Source: Cylindrodendrum hubeiense
Lineage: Eukaryota; Ascomycota; Sordariomycetes; Hypocreales; Nectriaceae
Reading direction: 5' to 3'
Assembly (NCBI GenBank): GCA_014621425.1
Contig: JAANBB010000317.1
Span: forward strand, 1-48,299
Length of the DNA stretch: 48,299 nucleotides
The notes beneath the pieces were generated by a model, which saw nothing but the letters and a program-made list of their open reading frames with translations, did not search any database and had not been told where the DNA came from. A program made the translations under genes and the position numbers. Of this stretch, positions 1 through 11,498 are shown piece by piece; within the stretch, counting starts at the first letter, position 1, and the number at the start of each line of letters is the position of its first letter.

Positions 1-86
1 GGCGTCCCGTTTCCATGCCTTGCATGTTTCTTTCCTATTTCAACTCGCCATAACTATGACTGATCGTTTACTAAACATTATCCTAG
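1..86 (+). other. 3' part of an intron of the CLIP-170-like gene
   Basis: A branch-point-like TACTAAAC lies at 68-75 and is followed by a CCTAG acceptor ending at 86. The downstream reading frame is closed by an in-frame TGA at 61-63, so an intron end is needed here. A second acceptor (TTCCAG, ending at 106) is also possible. The donor and the upstream exons, which should encode the CAP-Gly domain, lie outside the window. Confidence 0.55.
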
Positions 87-1860
87 GACGCGGGTGACCT
101 TTCCAGCGCCATTAGCCACGCTGTGTCCACCAATTNCNNNGNNCCGCCCGGACTCCCCCGTGCGCCGCATGCAGATGACTCCCGGACCCCGGCCGTCCAT
201 GACCACTCCTGGCAAGTCGCAGCCGTCGCGGTATGGCAGCCCTACAAACCGCTTTGCCCAGAGCGTCCGCGGAACAGCTGGCGATCCAAGCAAGAAGCTG
301 TCCAAGCTGGAGCGCAAGCCTAGCATCGGACCGCGAAGTATTTCTGCCTTGGGGTCGGTTTCAGGAATGGAAGACGATGCCACTCCCGTCGGCGTGCAGC
401 GAACCATGACAAATGGCAGCATGGGATCCGTCTCATCCTTCAACATGAAGATCCGACCTGCCTCCCGTGCCGCTTCCCGCGCCGCCAATGCTGCCAACGA
501 GGAGGAGCTTGAGCGTTTGCGATCACAACTCGAAGAGCGTGAACGCCAGCTGAGGGATCAATCATCAACTTTGACTGATATGGAGAGCAGCCTAGTCGAG
601 CTACAAGGACTTATGGAGAACGCCGACGCGCCGCCACCGCCCAGACGCAACAGCTTGGACAACAAGGACACGTCGCACCTCCGACAGCTGCTACGAGAAA
701 AGACTGACAAGATCGCCATGCTCACCTCGGAGTTTGACGCGCATCGAGCAGACTTCCGGAGTACCATTGACACCCTCGAATTGGCCAGCACTGAGACCGA
801 GCGTGTGTACGAGAAGCGAATAGAGGAGTTGATGGCAGATATCAGAGAGCTAGAGTCTCGAAACGTCGACGTTGACTCTGTGGCTAGCCAATTTAAGCAG
901 CTGGAGGAACTGGTCCAGGAATTAGAAGATGGCCTAGAGGACGCCCGCCGGGGTGAGGCCGAAGCCCGCGGCGAGGTTGAGTTTCTGCGGGGCGAAGTCG
1001 AACGAACGAGAACGGAACTGCGCCGCGAACGTGAAAAGGCGTCTTCAGGTACGGCTGGCAGCAACGGAGAACCCACCGTGTCATCTAAGGAGCTGGAGCA
1101 GAAGGACGATGAGATCAGGGGACTCAAAGCCATCATCCATTCCCTCAGCCGAGATGCCATTCCTGGTGGCGACGACAGGACTCCTACACAACGACCCGGC
1201 TCTTTCATTGGAGGTGATGCTGTTGAGAGCAAGATCGCGCGGGATAATCTCGAGCGACAGGTTTCCGAATTACAGACACTTCTTGACAAGAAGAACAACC
1301 GAGAGGAGGAACTTGAGCAAGAAGTCGAGTCGCTCCGCCATGGAGGGACGGCGCCCAACCACAGATCCTCGCTGAGAGACTCCCGCGACACTGTTATCCT
1401 CGCCCAGGCATATGTGGCTCGTTCCCCCGAGGCTTCGCACAAGCGACGAGGTAGCACACTCGACACGATGCCAGAGAGTGACGTCTACTCCAACGCCACC
1501 GAGACCAGCACCCTTTGGTGTGAGATCTGTGAGACTAATGGCCACGACATCCTCACTTGCACCAACATGTTCGGCCCCGACGGTGCGAAGACTGGCGATA
1601 TGAAGATGGACAACGACAACAGTCACGATGACTTGAAGCCTCATACTCCGACTGGGGATGACGCCCCCGCGCCTCTCTCGACCTTGAGGTTCAAGAACAA
1701 TGGCCCGCCGTCTCCCAATGTCAAGATCCTACCCAACCCGATGGAGTCTGGTCCTGTGGCAGGGAAGGAGAGCGGCATCATGGACCCGAATAAGTGGTGC
1801 GCCGTGTGTGAGCGCGACGGTCATGACAGCGTTGACTGCCCCTTCGAGGATGCCTTCTAA
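87..1860 (+). CDS. CLIP-170-like microtubule plus-end protein, C-terminal part (5' partial)
   Basis: This is the last exon of a CAP-Gly/CLIP-170 family protein (Bik1/Tip1 type), which tracks microtubule plus ends and links them to dynein or the cortex. About 590 residues are visible. First comes a Ser/Pro/Arg-rich basic linker (about residues 20-125), then a long predicted coiled coil of charged heptads (about 130-440). Two CX2CX4HX4C zinc knuckles follow: one near residue 475 (CEICETNGHDILTC) and one at the extreme C terminus (CAVCERDGHDSVDC), ending in PFEDAF. Tandem C-terminal knuckles after a coiled coil are the CLIP-170 signature; they bind dynactin and the protein's own CAP-Gly domain. 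The CAP-Gly domain itself is not in the window. The exon start at 87 (or 107) is set by the acceptor. Ambiguous bases at 136-143 blur about three codons, but the frame holds on both sides. The stop is TAA at 1858. Confidence 0.8.
136..143. other. ambiguous bases (N) in draft assembly
   Basis: Six Ns are interspersed with called bases inside the CLIP-like exon. The reading frame is the same on both sides, so the length is probably right and only the base identity is lost. Confidence 0.95.
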
Positions 1861-2405
1861 ACCCACGAGGATGCCATGTTACTACCTTACATGGAGATAT
1901 CTACTTTTTCAGGGGGAGAGATGAGGATCATGACACGACCCTTGCGGAAGAGCCCGATGGAGGACGCTTTACTATGCTTGGTGTAAACGGGCGTGATGAA
2001 TTTCGCCTCATGCGTGTGTCTTTTTGTCTTGTTTCTTGGTCTTGCCGTCATGGGACGGCCATGTTCTCGGGCATTCGTTTGGCTGGGCATTTTTAGTGAT
2101 ACCATACCCCTTTCTGTTGTTAACCTTGAAGCTTGAAGCTTTATTCTGCTTCGTTAGGACTTTTGTAATAGTATGCGACACGATTATGTTGAAATGATGT
2201 GTCTTTTCTCAACTGCCGTGGAGTGTCATGTGAAGCTTGGTGTTTCGGTGTGATTCGTCTTGTTTAATTCTTGGCTTATATTTGAACACTGCCCTCTATT
2301 TCCAACCTGGAGTTACAATCCGATTATCGACTCAAGGACTCCGCCAATCGCGTACCCCATTTGCAACACTGTATTGAACTCCCATTTGATGACAACGAAA
2401 AAGGG
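1861..2405. other. convergent intergenic region (3' UTRs)
   Basis: This 545-nt gap separates the stop codons of the CLIP-like gene (+) and the bZIP gene (-). It is T-rich on the + strand and no ORF in it has family resemblance. It most likely holds the two 3' UTRs. No exact AATAAA was seen next to either stop. Confidence 0.6.
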
Positions 2406-3934
2406 TTATCCTGAAACTATTCGCGACGACGACGCCATCTGAGGAGAAGCATGGATGCGCTCACCGCGCATATTATGCCACCACCGCGCGCCCTTCCACA
2501 TCTCATCGTCCCACCCTCCCACAAAATTGCGATACTTGTGAAGGAACCAGATACTGGGCTCCCAGCAACGGGCATCCCAGGGCACAGTTGCACCCATCCC
2601 GATTGTGTTGTGCTGAGAGCCCCAACATACCAACCCCGTGAGGAGGTCATGGCAGAGTTCATCCTCGTCAATGACTGGCTGGTCGTGGTCTAGGGCTTTA
2701 ATGATATTTTCGCGAAGCGCTTTAAAAGGTAGAACATCCTGGCTCTGTGTTAGTACGCCGATGATGTGTTATTGCACGGTGGATGGAATGAGTGAACACA
2801 CAATGTAGGGATGGTGGGCAAACGTGAGCTGCAAATCACATGGCCGTAGGTCCGGCACCAGATTACGGAACTTTGCCCTGACGACGGAGAGTTGGGATGG
2901 GTGATAGCCGATTTCTGGCCCGAGTCCGAACACGCTCCAGCCCTCATCGACGAGGAGAGGCTGGACGTCGCACATGCCGAGAGCGTAGCAGTTGGCGAAG
3001 AGAGCACTGAAGAGACCACTATTCATGGCGTACTGACTAGGAGTTTGACAGGGGCTGGCGGTTGCAGTTAGGCTGAGGGCGAGTGAGAATTTCAAAGCCT
3101 CCATTTGAAGTCTCGTGGAGGGGAGGGTATGGCTGGGTTGACAAGAGTTGGGTATGTTGTCGTTGGGCAGATATTGTGAAGACTGTGTGAATGAAGGAGA
3201 AGAAGGTGATGGGTCGTTGGTGGTATATTGGGTCTGTTGTTGGAGCAGTTGAATGAGGTCTCGCTTTTGGTTCAAAGAGAGGTCGTTTGCTCCCTGCAGC
3301 ACCTTGAGAAGGGCTTCATCCTTGTCGGTTGACTCATCTACTTTCTTGGGGAGAGGAGGGTCTGGCATAGTGCTATTCGGGGTTGATAGGGAGCCAAGCA
3401 GGGTTGGTGATATATTGCTGCTGGTTGTTGAAGGCCTAAATGTACCATCGAAGGAGGCGATTGAACCGAAAAGGGGGATGCCAGAGAGGGTACTCCAGTT
3501 GTTGTCGAGAAAGGGCTGTAATTGAGAGCCGTAGTTGTGAGTTGGCACGACATGCTCATCGACGGCTGAGATATCTACGTCGAGGTTGGGGCCGGTCTGA
3601 GGTGTTGCCGGCTTTAAACCGACTGGCTGGCCCTCATGAGCGATGTCGTTGGCATGGATAGAAGCATTGGCATTGTCATTGACGATTTCATGACTATGAC
3701 TAGGCCCGATATTACTGGCGAGTTGAGGATCCAGGATCTGATTTAATAGCGCCAACTTCTGCCTTCGTTTCTCACCTGTGGAGATGTCGTCAGCAAGGCC
3801 AAGCTCCAAGGACGACAATTATACATAGATAGAGACGCACGGTAGTTCCGACTAGCTATCCGGTTTTGCTCACGCCGGGAATCAGTCATGCGTCTGGGCG
3901 TTGGCTTCTTGCCATGGCTGGATGGTTTCTCCAT
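2406..3934 (-). CDS. bZIP transcription factor with DUF3425 C-terminal domain
   Basis: The spliced model has three exons (3934-3841, 3775-2802, 2738-2406) and encodes 466 aa. Intron 1 (3840-3776) has donor GTGCGT and acceptor CACAG and joins NY to REKRR in the middle of the basic region. Intron 2 (2801-2739) has donor GTGTGT, a GTACTAACA branch point and acceptor CCAG, and joins HHPYI to DVLPF. The basic region around residues 18-37 contains NRIASRNYR, the bZIP N-x7-R signature, followed by a short leucine zipper (KLALLNQIL). A Ser/Asn/Gln-rich linker leads into the DUF3425 domain (about residue 260 to the end), recognisable from HHPYID, DEDELC and WGSQHNTIGMG-like elements. This bZIP-DUF3425 pairing is common in filamentous fungi, often in stress or secondary-metabolism regulators, but the targets here are unknown. 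The start at 3934 sits in a near-ideal GCCACCATGG context; an in-frame ATG at 3991 is less likely. Confidence 0.85.
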
Positions 3935-5060
3935 GGTGGCAACGAGGGGCGGTAATGTCTGCCAGGGTAGATGAATAGCGGCTAGATCCACAGCATCTCA
4001 CCCTGAGGCGGTAGAGGTGGATTGAAGCCAGTCGGTATAGCTTCATAGGGATCTGACACGTTACGACGAGGAACAGCAGGGATATTGACAGCTTCGGTGG
4101 CGCATCTCAAAGGTCCGGGGCTGGTTCGGGAGATGCCCGGCGCAGGCGGAGCAGTGATGTCAGGACCGGCCCCTGCTGCGCGTCACATACGGGCTTACGT
4201 GGGTCGCATTTTCCAGCGATGACACCAAAATCAGAGTGTGTCAAACGAAGCAGGCTGTTGTTGGTATGCCCTGTAGGATATCGATATCCGGCGTAGCAGT
4301 GCTATTCGTACAAATACTCGGCGGATATAGTTTGGTCCTTAATAGGGAATATTGAACGAGTCAAGGTCGTTCGTTAGGTGTCTCAGGGACGAGGGTGATG
4401 GCAATACTGAGAATGGATTCCCTGTCTCTCTACCGAGGCTCTAACTAGACTGGGAACGGGCGCCATGATTACAATTCGGACCCTGACTCGCTCACTGCCC
4501 ATAGTGAAACCTATCTTGGTCAATCACCCGGCCGTGTGAGTTCCTGGATCGATCGTTTGAACTAAAACCACAAGGTGCCCCAACCGGCAAGCCCATTGTA
4601 AAAGCCATTGTAAACGCAAGCCACAGGGCGTTCGTTGCTCTTGGGGGCCTCGAACTTGGGGGATGCTGGTCAGTCCGCTGTGGGGCTCTCAACCCGCTGG
4701 CCCAGCAGGGCGGAGGGACAGGCTCAGAGGCTGTGGCATCGAGAGACATCTGAGAGGCTTTGCTTCTTGGGCATATTTGCCCTTTTCAGCCCATTCAGGC
4801 CTTTCAGGCCTTTCCGCCTTTTCAGCCTCTCCCCAGCCCATTTCAGCTTGCAACAGCCGTCTAATAAGCGCGGCGTCCGGAGCAGGCGGGCGATCCGCAA
4901 GTACTTCGTGCATCCCGGCAGTAGCAAGCCCGTCGTCTCAGTGAGCGAGGGACAGAGTGGGTGAGTGTGCCTCGGGTTGAGAGGCCCCGGCGGCGAATGG
5001 GAGCAGTGGCGCATCGGCCAAGGGCTTGTCGGGTGCTACCCAAGCAAGCGTCGCCCGTGC

Positions 5061-5115
5061 CACTCAGTGGGCGCTCAGTGGGCGCCCAGTGGACACTCAG
5101 TGGACACTCAGTGGA
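5061..5115. repeat. 11-bp tandem repeat, 5 copies
   Basis: There are five back-to-back 11-mers with core CAGTGG. Copies 4 and 5 are identical (CACTCAGTGGA); copies 1-3 differ by one to three bases. The array is an intergenic minisatellite. Confidence 0.9.
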
Positions 5116-5956
5116 GCCCGCCATCGGACCCTGCGGCTGGAGAAGAAAAAAAAAAGAGATTCTCAGCGGAATTACGGCGGTACTTGGGCGGCTGTACCTT
5201 TTGGGGGCGCCGCCGGGGGGTTTCTCAGGGCCGGCTCGTACCCCCCGTGTTAGTGGTCTACCTCGCCCGGCAGCCTCGTCATGACGTGAGGGCCGGTGCA
5301 AGGCTTCGGCTTGAGGGCAAGGGAATGCCGGGGGATGTGAGAATCGAGGGCGGAGACGGGGAGAGGAAAGCAAAAGAAGGCCCCGGATGCAAGGCAGACA
5401 TCGCCCAGGCCGTTCTGTTTGCCTCTGCTCGTGCTTGGTAATATTGCTTCGGCTGCCTTCTGAGGCGGCAGACACAGGTGGTACTTCGCACAAGCCCCCC
5501 CCCAAGCTCCAGGCGGGGCGCAGGCAAACACGCCGAGGCCGAGGGGCAGCAAAGTCGTGCATTATCGGCACCGCCACAGAATCGACATTCTTCCACACAA
5601 TTCCATGAGGCGCGCGCTCCGCCGGCCGACGACCCTGCCTGCAGCCTCCCTTCTCAAAACCCGTCCGCTCAAACCCCAGCGCCTAATCTCGACCTCGACG
5701 TTGTTAATCAAGAACCTCTTTCGTTGTCGCGGGAATTTCTCTCTTCCCTTCTCTTCGTCCCCCCTGCATCTCGTTATCTCACAAGTCCTGCGCCGCGACT
5801 CGTCTTGAGTACTTCTCCATCGACCGGCTCTCGTCCCTCTGCCCGGCGTCGTCGTCATCCAACCCCTCCGATTTATCCAGTCACAAAAAGAGACAGAACC
5901 CGTGCAGCCTGCCACAGCCCCGCCGTCCGAGTTCGAGATACGCCTTGGTGGACAAG

Positions 5957-6220
5957 GTACGAAACCTCAGCAAACACTCCCTTCTTCTCCTTCTGCTCCC
6001 CGCATTTACTCGTCTGCCCCAAACACTTTCACCACGCCTCTGTTAAAACGGCCTTTTCCTGTCATCTTTGCGCCGCATTGTCGCTCGCTGCCTGTTGGTT
6101 GTGATCCGCTTGCGTTCGGAGCTGCATTGTCATCCTTGCCTTGCCTCGCCTCGCATCGCCTCGCCTCCCGCGCTCTTGCTTGCTTCGTTTCCCCGGCTTT
6201 GACTAATTGTACATTTCCAG
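5957..6220 (+). other. possible 5'UTR intron of the DnaJ gene
   Basis: AAG|GTACGA at 5954-5962 is a fair donor. TGACTAATTG followed by ACATTTCCAG (ending at 6220) is a good branch point and acceptor. Removing the 264 nt would shorten the pyrimidine-rich leader, leaving about 80 nt before the ATG at 6301. This rests on consensus only. Confidence 0.35.
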
Positions 6221-6300
6221 AGTCCCTCCCTCTCCCTCGCGTCATCAAATTCATTTTCCTCGCAAACCGACCCTATTAGAATACCCCAACAACCGCAATC

Positions 6301-7732
6301 ATGGTTAAGGAAACAAAGCTCTACGAGACTCTGGGCGTATGTTCTCAACTCCGTCCTCCTTCCTCAGCGGACCCCGTCTAAACTGATTGTCTTCAGGTCG
6401 CCCCGACAGCTACTGAGCCCGAGCTGAAGAAGGCCTACAAGACTGGTGCCCTGAAGTACCATCCTGGTTAGTTGCTCCTGTTACTATCTTCTTTAACCCG
6501 TCACCTAACCCCCTCCCAGACAAGAATGCCCACAACCCCTCTGCCGAGGAGAAGTTCAAGGAGATCTCTCACGCGTACGAAATCCTCTCCGATTCCCAGA
6601 AGCGACAGATTTACGACCAATATGGTGAGGCCGGCCTCGAGGGCGGTGCCGGTGGTGGTGGCGGCATGGCCGCCGAGGACCTCTTCGCTCAGTTCTTTGG
6701 TGGTGGTGGCGGCGGCTTCGGCGGCGGCCTAGGCGGCATGTTCGGTGGTATGAACCAGCGCGGTCCCCCCAAGGCCCGAACCATCCACCACACTCACAAG
6801 GTCTCTCTCGAGGACGTCTACCGCGGCAAGATCTCTAAGTTGGCTCTACAAAGGTCCATCATCTGCCCCAAGTGCGAGGGTCTCGGCGGCAAGGAAGGCG
6901 CAGTTAAGAAGTGCCCCGGCTGTGATGGCCACGGTATGAAGACCATGATGCGCCAGATGGGTCCCATGATCCAGCGATTCCAGACTGTCTGCCCTGACTG
7001 CAACGGTGAGGGTGAGATCATCAAGGAGAAGGACCGCTGCAAGCAGTGCAACGGCAAGAAGACCATCGTCGACCGCAAGGTCCTCCACGTCCACGTCGAC
7101 AAGGGTGTCCGCAGCGGCACCAAGGTCGAGTTCCGTGGTGAGGGTGACCAAGCGCCTGGCGTCCAAGCTGGTGACGTCGTCTTCGAGATTGAGCAGAAGC
7201 CCCACCCTCGCTTCACCCGCAAGGAGGACGACCTTCTCTACAACTGCGAGATTGAGCTCGTCACTGCTCTGGCTGGTGGCACTATCTTCATCGAGCACCT
7301 CGACGAGCGATGGCTCAGCATCGACATTCTTCCTGGCGAGGCTATTGCCCAAGGTACGCCCCAATTCCAGAAACCCCGTGCTTGGATATCAACTAACTGT
7401 TTTCCCCAGATTCTGTGAAGATGGTCCGCGGCCAGGGCATGCCCGCCCCCCGACACCACGACCATGGAAACCTGTACATCCAGTTCAACGTCAAGTTCCC
7501 CGAGAAGAACTGGACCGCTGATGAGACCGCCTTCGAGTCTCTCCGGAAGATTCTTCCCTCCCCCCCTCTGCAGAACGTCCCCCCGGCTGAGGCCATGACT
7601 GAGCCCGCCGACCTGGAGGATCTGGACGGCCAGACCTCAAACAAGGTCTTTGGCCACGGCGACGGCATGATGGATGAGGACGACGAGGATGGCCACCCCG
7701 GTGGTGAGCGCGTTCAGTGCGCTTCGCAGTAA
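6301..7732 (+). CDS. type I DnaJ/Hsp40 co-chaperone (Ydj1/Mas5-like), farnesylated
   Basis: Four exons (6301-6336, 6397-6466, 6520-7353, 7410-7732) encode 420 aa; the introns are 60, 53 and 56 nt with normal consensus. The protein stimulates Hsp70 ATPase and delivers unfolded or precursor proteins, acting in the cytosol and on ER/mitochondrial surfaces. The J domain occupies residues 1-70 with HPD at 34-36. A Gly/Phe-rich linker follows (about 77-115). Four CXXCXGXG-type zinc motifs are visible ([32 protein letters not shown]), then the C-terminal substrate-binding beta domains. The protein ends in CASQ, a CaaX box for farnesylation as in Ydj1. It has a long pyrimidine-rich leader and converges with the Trm82 homologue. 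The length matches Ydj1 (409 aa), so identification is firm. Confidence 0.95.
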
Positions 7733-8350
7733 GCGGCCTGCACATAGGCACCCCTTAATTGGGCATAGAAACAACATCGACGCCGGGACGGCGTCCATTC
7801 CCAGCATGTCCCGCTTCGGGAGCACCAGATATCAACTGCGTGGGGACCAACGGAGCGGTTGAGTGTGGACGTTGAGTTGCCATTTGTCGACGTCGCATAA
7901 TCATTACCTTCCCAATGATACCAAAAACACGGGAGGGAACATTCTCTCCTTTCAGCGCAGTGATTATCATCTTGAGGGGAGCAGCGAGCGGAGTGGAGGA
8001 CGGTGGGAATATACGCGCTTGACGGATCGTGTTTCGGTGTAGTGGAGCATTCGATCTGGCTGGGAGGCGTTTGGAGGGTCATAGACGATTCAATGAGTTT
8101 GGTAGTTGCAGACGTAGACCATGAACATGACGATTTCTGTGATTAATGAGCCCCTTTCGTTTCGTACTTGCGTACTTGCGTGGCCGAACGTATCTGAGCG
8201 GCAGAAACATGACGTAGAAGTGTTCTCACAGCGGACCGATTTCAAGTCGCTAGGTTTCATACATTGACAATGACGGCCAGTGGATGTGTAACTTCTTGCT
8301 TAGGTAGGATAGTAGTAATACTACTCCGCAGCTTATACTTACGGTGTCTC
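7733..8350. other. convergent intergenic region (3' UTRs)
   Basis: This 618-nt gap lies between the DnaJ stop and the Trm82 stop. No ORF has family resemblance. A short direct repeat (CGTACTTG twice) occurs at about 8164-8180. It presumably contains both 3' UTRs. Confidence 0.6.
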
Positions 8351-10099
8351 CTACTCTTCGCCCTGGTCCTCTCCCTGCTCTTCGCCGGGCTCCGTGGGCT
8401 GCTTCCGCAGGTTCTCTGTATTGTACAACAATCCCTGTACCACTTTTCCATCCACGTCCAATTCTTCCGCCTCGAGTTCTCCGTCACTCACAAAAGCGGT
8501 CGTACCAACGGCCAGCTTTTCGTCTGTCATGATCAAAGAGTAGATGGCGAGGCTCTTTACCTGAGCCTGCTCTCCAGCATCAACGGCAGCAATGACGCTG
8601 GGTGGCTGACCGATGGTAGCTGGCTTGAAGGCCACATCCAGGGGCTTGCCGGGAAGTTGGATGACCGATGGGCGGTTGAGTGTGTTGTCTTCGGTAAGTT
8701 GCCAGGAGAAGATAGCTTGGATACTGGGAAACATTAGTACAATGGCCACATGCAGAATAGTCAAAGGGTCTTACCCTTCGCAGATGGCCGCAACGTAGGT
8801 GAGGTTGCCCGCTTCTGTGGGGTAGACAAAGGTCTGAAGTCCGGAGACAGCAACCTTGGTCAGCTCAGGCGCAATCTCCCGCGCGAGCGACAAGATGCTG
8901 GTTTTCGAAAGAAGCTTTGCCGCCTTCCAGTCCCACAGGAATAGTTCCTCGTCTCCGCCTCCTGAGATGAGCACTTCTCCCCTTGAAGTAGGAATCGTCA
9001 TGGCACTGATAAATTCCTTGTGACCAAAACAGAAGCCGTCAATGACGTACGCCTGTGGGATATATCTTGATATCCTGATGTGCTCATCTCGGTCAGATGT
9101 CAGGATGTACCTTCGGCCCTCGCTCTCGCCCAGAATGAGCGAAGTTAACATGGAGACATGTCCTAGCAGGAGGGTGAGTTCAAAGCTGGGGCCTTCGGTC
9201 TTCGTGTCGTTCTCGGATTTTGACCGCGTAGCAAGTTCCATTTGGCGCTGTTGGTTGACGAGAGCTCGAAGATTGCGCTTCGAGTGCACGGTCGTGGTGT
9301 TTGCAGCTGGCTTGAGGACAGGCTTAGATGCTCCCGGCGCAGGGCTGGATGGCTGAGGGGTGGAAGGCGGAGGGGTAGTCTCAATGAGAGGAAGCGCATA
9401 CACATCGCCGAACTTGTCAGCGCAGATGATCTGCAAGTCCGGAGCAATGGCGACGGAGCTGGGACGCTTGGGCATGGTTCTATGAGGGTGTTAGTAAGAG
9501 TCGTGTGGTGTCTTCCTGAACAGAACTGTGGGTTCTCACCGTCGACTGAGCTGAGTGAGTTGACCCTTTCCGTCATGCTCAAAGACCCAGATGACCTTGT
9601 CATGTCCAGTAATGGCCAGGAGATGGGCACCATCGGCCGTACTTGTCAAGTGTGTGATGACGGGACGGTCCGGGACCCTTGAGATATGATTGTCCTTGCG
9701 CGGCTGGCTGTTTTGCTTGTTCTTGTTCTTCTTGCCCTTTTGATTTGTCTTTCCTTCGACCTTGGTTCCCTCAGAGCCCTCTGCAGCGTTGGACTCTTGC
9801 GCTCCCTCGTTGCCAGCGGTCTTGTTGACCTCGTCCTTGGGTTCCTCCATCCTCTGCCTCTTGGCTGGGGGCTCATCATCGCCGCCACCCTCGGCAACCT
9901 CGAGTGCCGAGCTCACCGTGCTTTTACTTGCAGCTTCGTCGGCAATGGTCTTGACCGCGGCTTCTACTTTTTCGACATCCAGATGCTTCCACGTCGAGAG
10001 ATGAGTCCCGTCGTCCAGGCTGAATGAGTGGAGCTTGCCTCCCCGGGCAGCGAAGAGAACATTTCCACTGACGTGGAGAACATTGTATGGGATCTTCAT
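8351..10099 (-). CDS. trm82: tRNA (guanine-N7-)-methyltransferase non-catalytic WD subunit Trm82
   Basis: Three exons (10099-9540, 9479-8775, 8723-8351) encode 545 aa. The introns are 9539-9480 (GTGAGA, ACTAACA branch, ATAG) and 8774-8724 (GTAAGA, TACTAAT branch, CCAG). Trm82 is the WD40 partner that stabilises the Trm8 methyltransferase for m7G46 in tRNA. Diagnostic regions are the N terminus KIPYNVLHVSGNVLFAA, a Lys/Glu-rich insertion (about residues 70-135), then RPVITHL and the following WD blades, with RTMPKRPSSVAI across the first exon junction and SGGGDEELFLWDW further on. The C-terminal tail is acidic (GEEQGEDQGEE). It is divergently arranged with the ribosomal P0 gene, a plausible pairing of translation-related genes. 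The fungal protein is somewhat longer than yeast Trm82 because of the charged insert. Confidence 0.88.
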
Positions 10100-10444
10100 T
10101 TTGCAGTTCGATGCGGGCTTCCAATGGCAATACGTTGGCGCCGTAAAAAAGACTGCAGATAGTTCAGTTCACGCAGCGCATTCCCGGAGCTCAAAGCTCT
10201 CCACTCTGCCATGTGAAAAAAAGATACATGCCCAATGTACCTGCACCACCACCCGCCCCGCCAACAATCCCAAAGGGGACTAGTTCCCCTTAGCCCTAAG
10301 CAGCGCAACCGCCAAAACACACATTTTTTGTTGCCGATACTCAAAATCGGAAATCTCGCTCTCACGACAACTTCCGTCTACCACATACACACCACAATAC
10401 CCACCTCTCGCCCTTAAACAACCTACCTTCAAAAGTAAGAAGAC
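10100..10444. promoter_or_regulatory. divergent promoter shared by Trm82 and ribosomal protein P0
   Basis: 345 nt separate the two start codons. The region contains an imperfect palindrome CTTAGCCCTAAG (about 10289-10300) carrying a CCCTAA telobox-like core, an element type found upstream of many fungal ribosomal-protein genes. It also has CCGCC/CCCGCC runs and a pyrimidine-rich leader before P0. No TATA box is obvious for P0. The assignment of elements is by pattern only. Confidence 0.5.
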
Positions 10445-11498
10445 ATGGGGGGCAAGACTGCAAACAAGGCCGGCTACTTCGACAAGCTCAAGGGCTTGTT
10501 GGAGGAGTTCAGCTCCATCTTCATCGTTGAGATCGACAATGTCAGCTCTCAGCAGATGCACGAGATCCGACAGTCTCTGCGATCCAAGGGTGTTGTCCTG
10601 ATGGGCAAGAACACCATGGTACGAATTCTCCGCGCTGTTCTGTGTTGCGAATTGGATTGCTAACGCCCTCGATTTAGGTTCGCCGAGCCTTGAAGACCTT
10701 CCTCCTCGACTCCCCCGAGTACGAGCGTCTTCTGCCTTTCGTCAAGGGCAACGTCGGTTTCGTTTTCACCAACGCCGACCTCAAGGAGATCCGAGAGCTC
10801 ATCCTCACCAACAAGGTCGCCGCCCCCGCCCGTGCTGGTGCTCTCGCCCCCGCCGATGTCTGGGTTCCCGCTGGAAACACCGGCATGGAGCCCGGCAAGA
10901 CCTCTTTCTTCCAGGCCCTCGGTGTCCCCACCAAGATTGCCCGTGGTACCATTGAGATCACCACCGACCTCAAGCTCATTACCGCTGGTTCCAAGGTCGG
11001 CCCCTCTGAGGCTACCCTGCTCAACCTGTTGAACATCTCTCCCTTCACCTACGGTATGGGAATCTCCCAGGTTTACGACCAGGGCCAGGTCTTCCCCCCC
11101 AGTGTTCTCGACATTGGTGAGGATCAGCTCCTCAAGGCTCTCACCAGCGCCATCGCCACCGTTGCCACCATCTCCCTGGCTATCAACTTCCCCACCCTTC
11201 CCTCAGTCCTGCACTCTCTTGTCAACTCTTACAAGAAGGTCCTGGCTGTTGCCGTGGAGACTGAGATTACCTGGCCCGAGATTGAGCAGCTCAAGGACCG
11301 CATTGCCAACCCCGATGCCTACGCCTCTTCCGCCCCCGCTGCTGGCGGTGAGGCCGCTGGCACCACTGAGGCCGCCGCTGAGGAGGAGAAGGATGACTCC
11401 GAGGAGGAGGAGGATGATGAGGGCTTCGGAGGACTCTTGTATGTCCCCCTTCTAAACTCCATTTATGACTTACATGCTAACCGTGTTCCAGCGACTAA
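10445..11498 (+). CDS. 60S acidic ribosomal protein P0
   Basis: Three exons (10445-10618, 10678-11438, 11492-11498) encode 313 aa. P0 is the base of the ribosomal stalk; it binds 25S rRNA and carries P1/P2 dimers to recruit translational GTPases. The sequence shows the universal L10 domain (GKNTM|VRRAL across intron 1), the domain-II segment, the P1/P2-binding helices, and an Ala/Glu-rich hinge ending in [13 protein letters not shown]. The last exon is only 7 nt: the final intron (11439-11491, GTATGT, GCTAAC branch, TCCAG) splits the Phe codon of the terminal LFD, so the conserved C-terminal GTPase-binding motif depends on that splice. The length matches yeast P0 (312 aa). It shares a divergent promoter with Trm82 and is convergent with Msh1. 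Confidence 0.95.

Larger units (their letters stand above)
3935..6300. other. long divergent intergenic region between bZIP and DnaJ genes
   Basis: This 2.4-kb stretch lies between two divergent start codons. ORFs of up to 245 codons occur, but they are arginine/proline-rich frames through GC-rich DNA with no recognisable domain and I do not call them genes. The stretch holds an 11-bp tandem repeat (5061-5115), short TTTCAGGCC-type repeats at about 4793-4830, a pyrimidine-rich leader from about 5620 and CCTCG repeats at about 6138-6170. The last 600-700 bp is probably the promoter and 5' UTR of the DnaJ gene. Confidence 0.6.

Noticed and set aside
2406..2633. bZIP gene ending at the stop at 2769 with a separate small gene at 2406-2633
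   Set aside because: A clean intron (2801-2739) joins the two parts and restores the contiguous DUF3425 domain, so they are one gene.
4861..5598. 245-codon open frame on the minus strand
   Set aside because: It crosses the 11-bp repeat and the presumed DnaJ promoter; it is Arg/Pro-rich without a domain.
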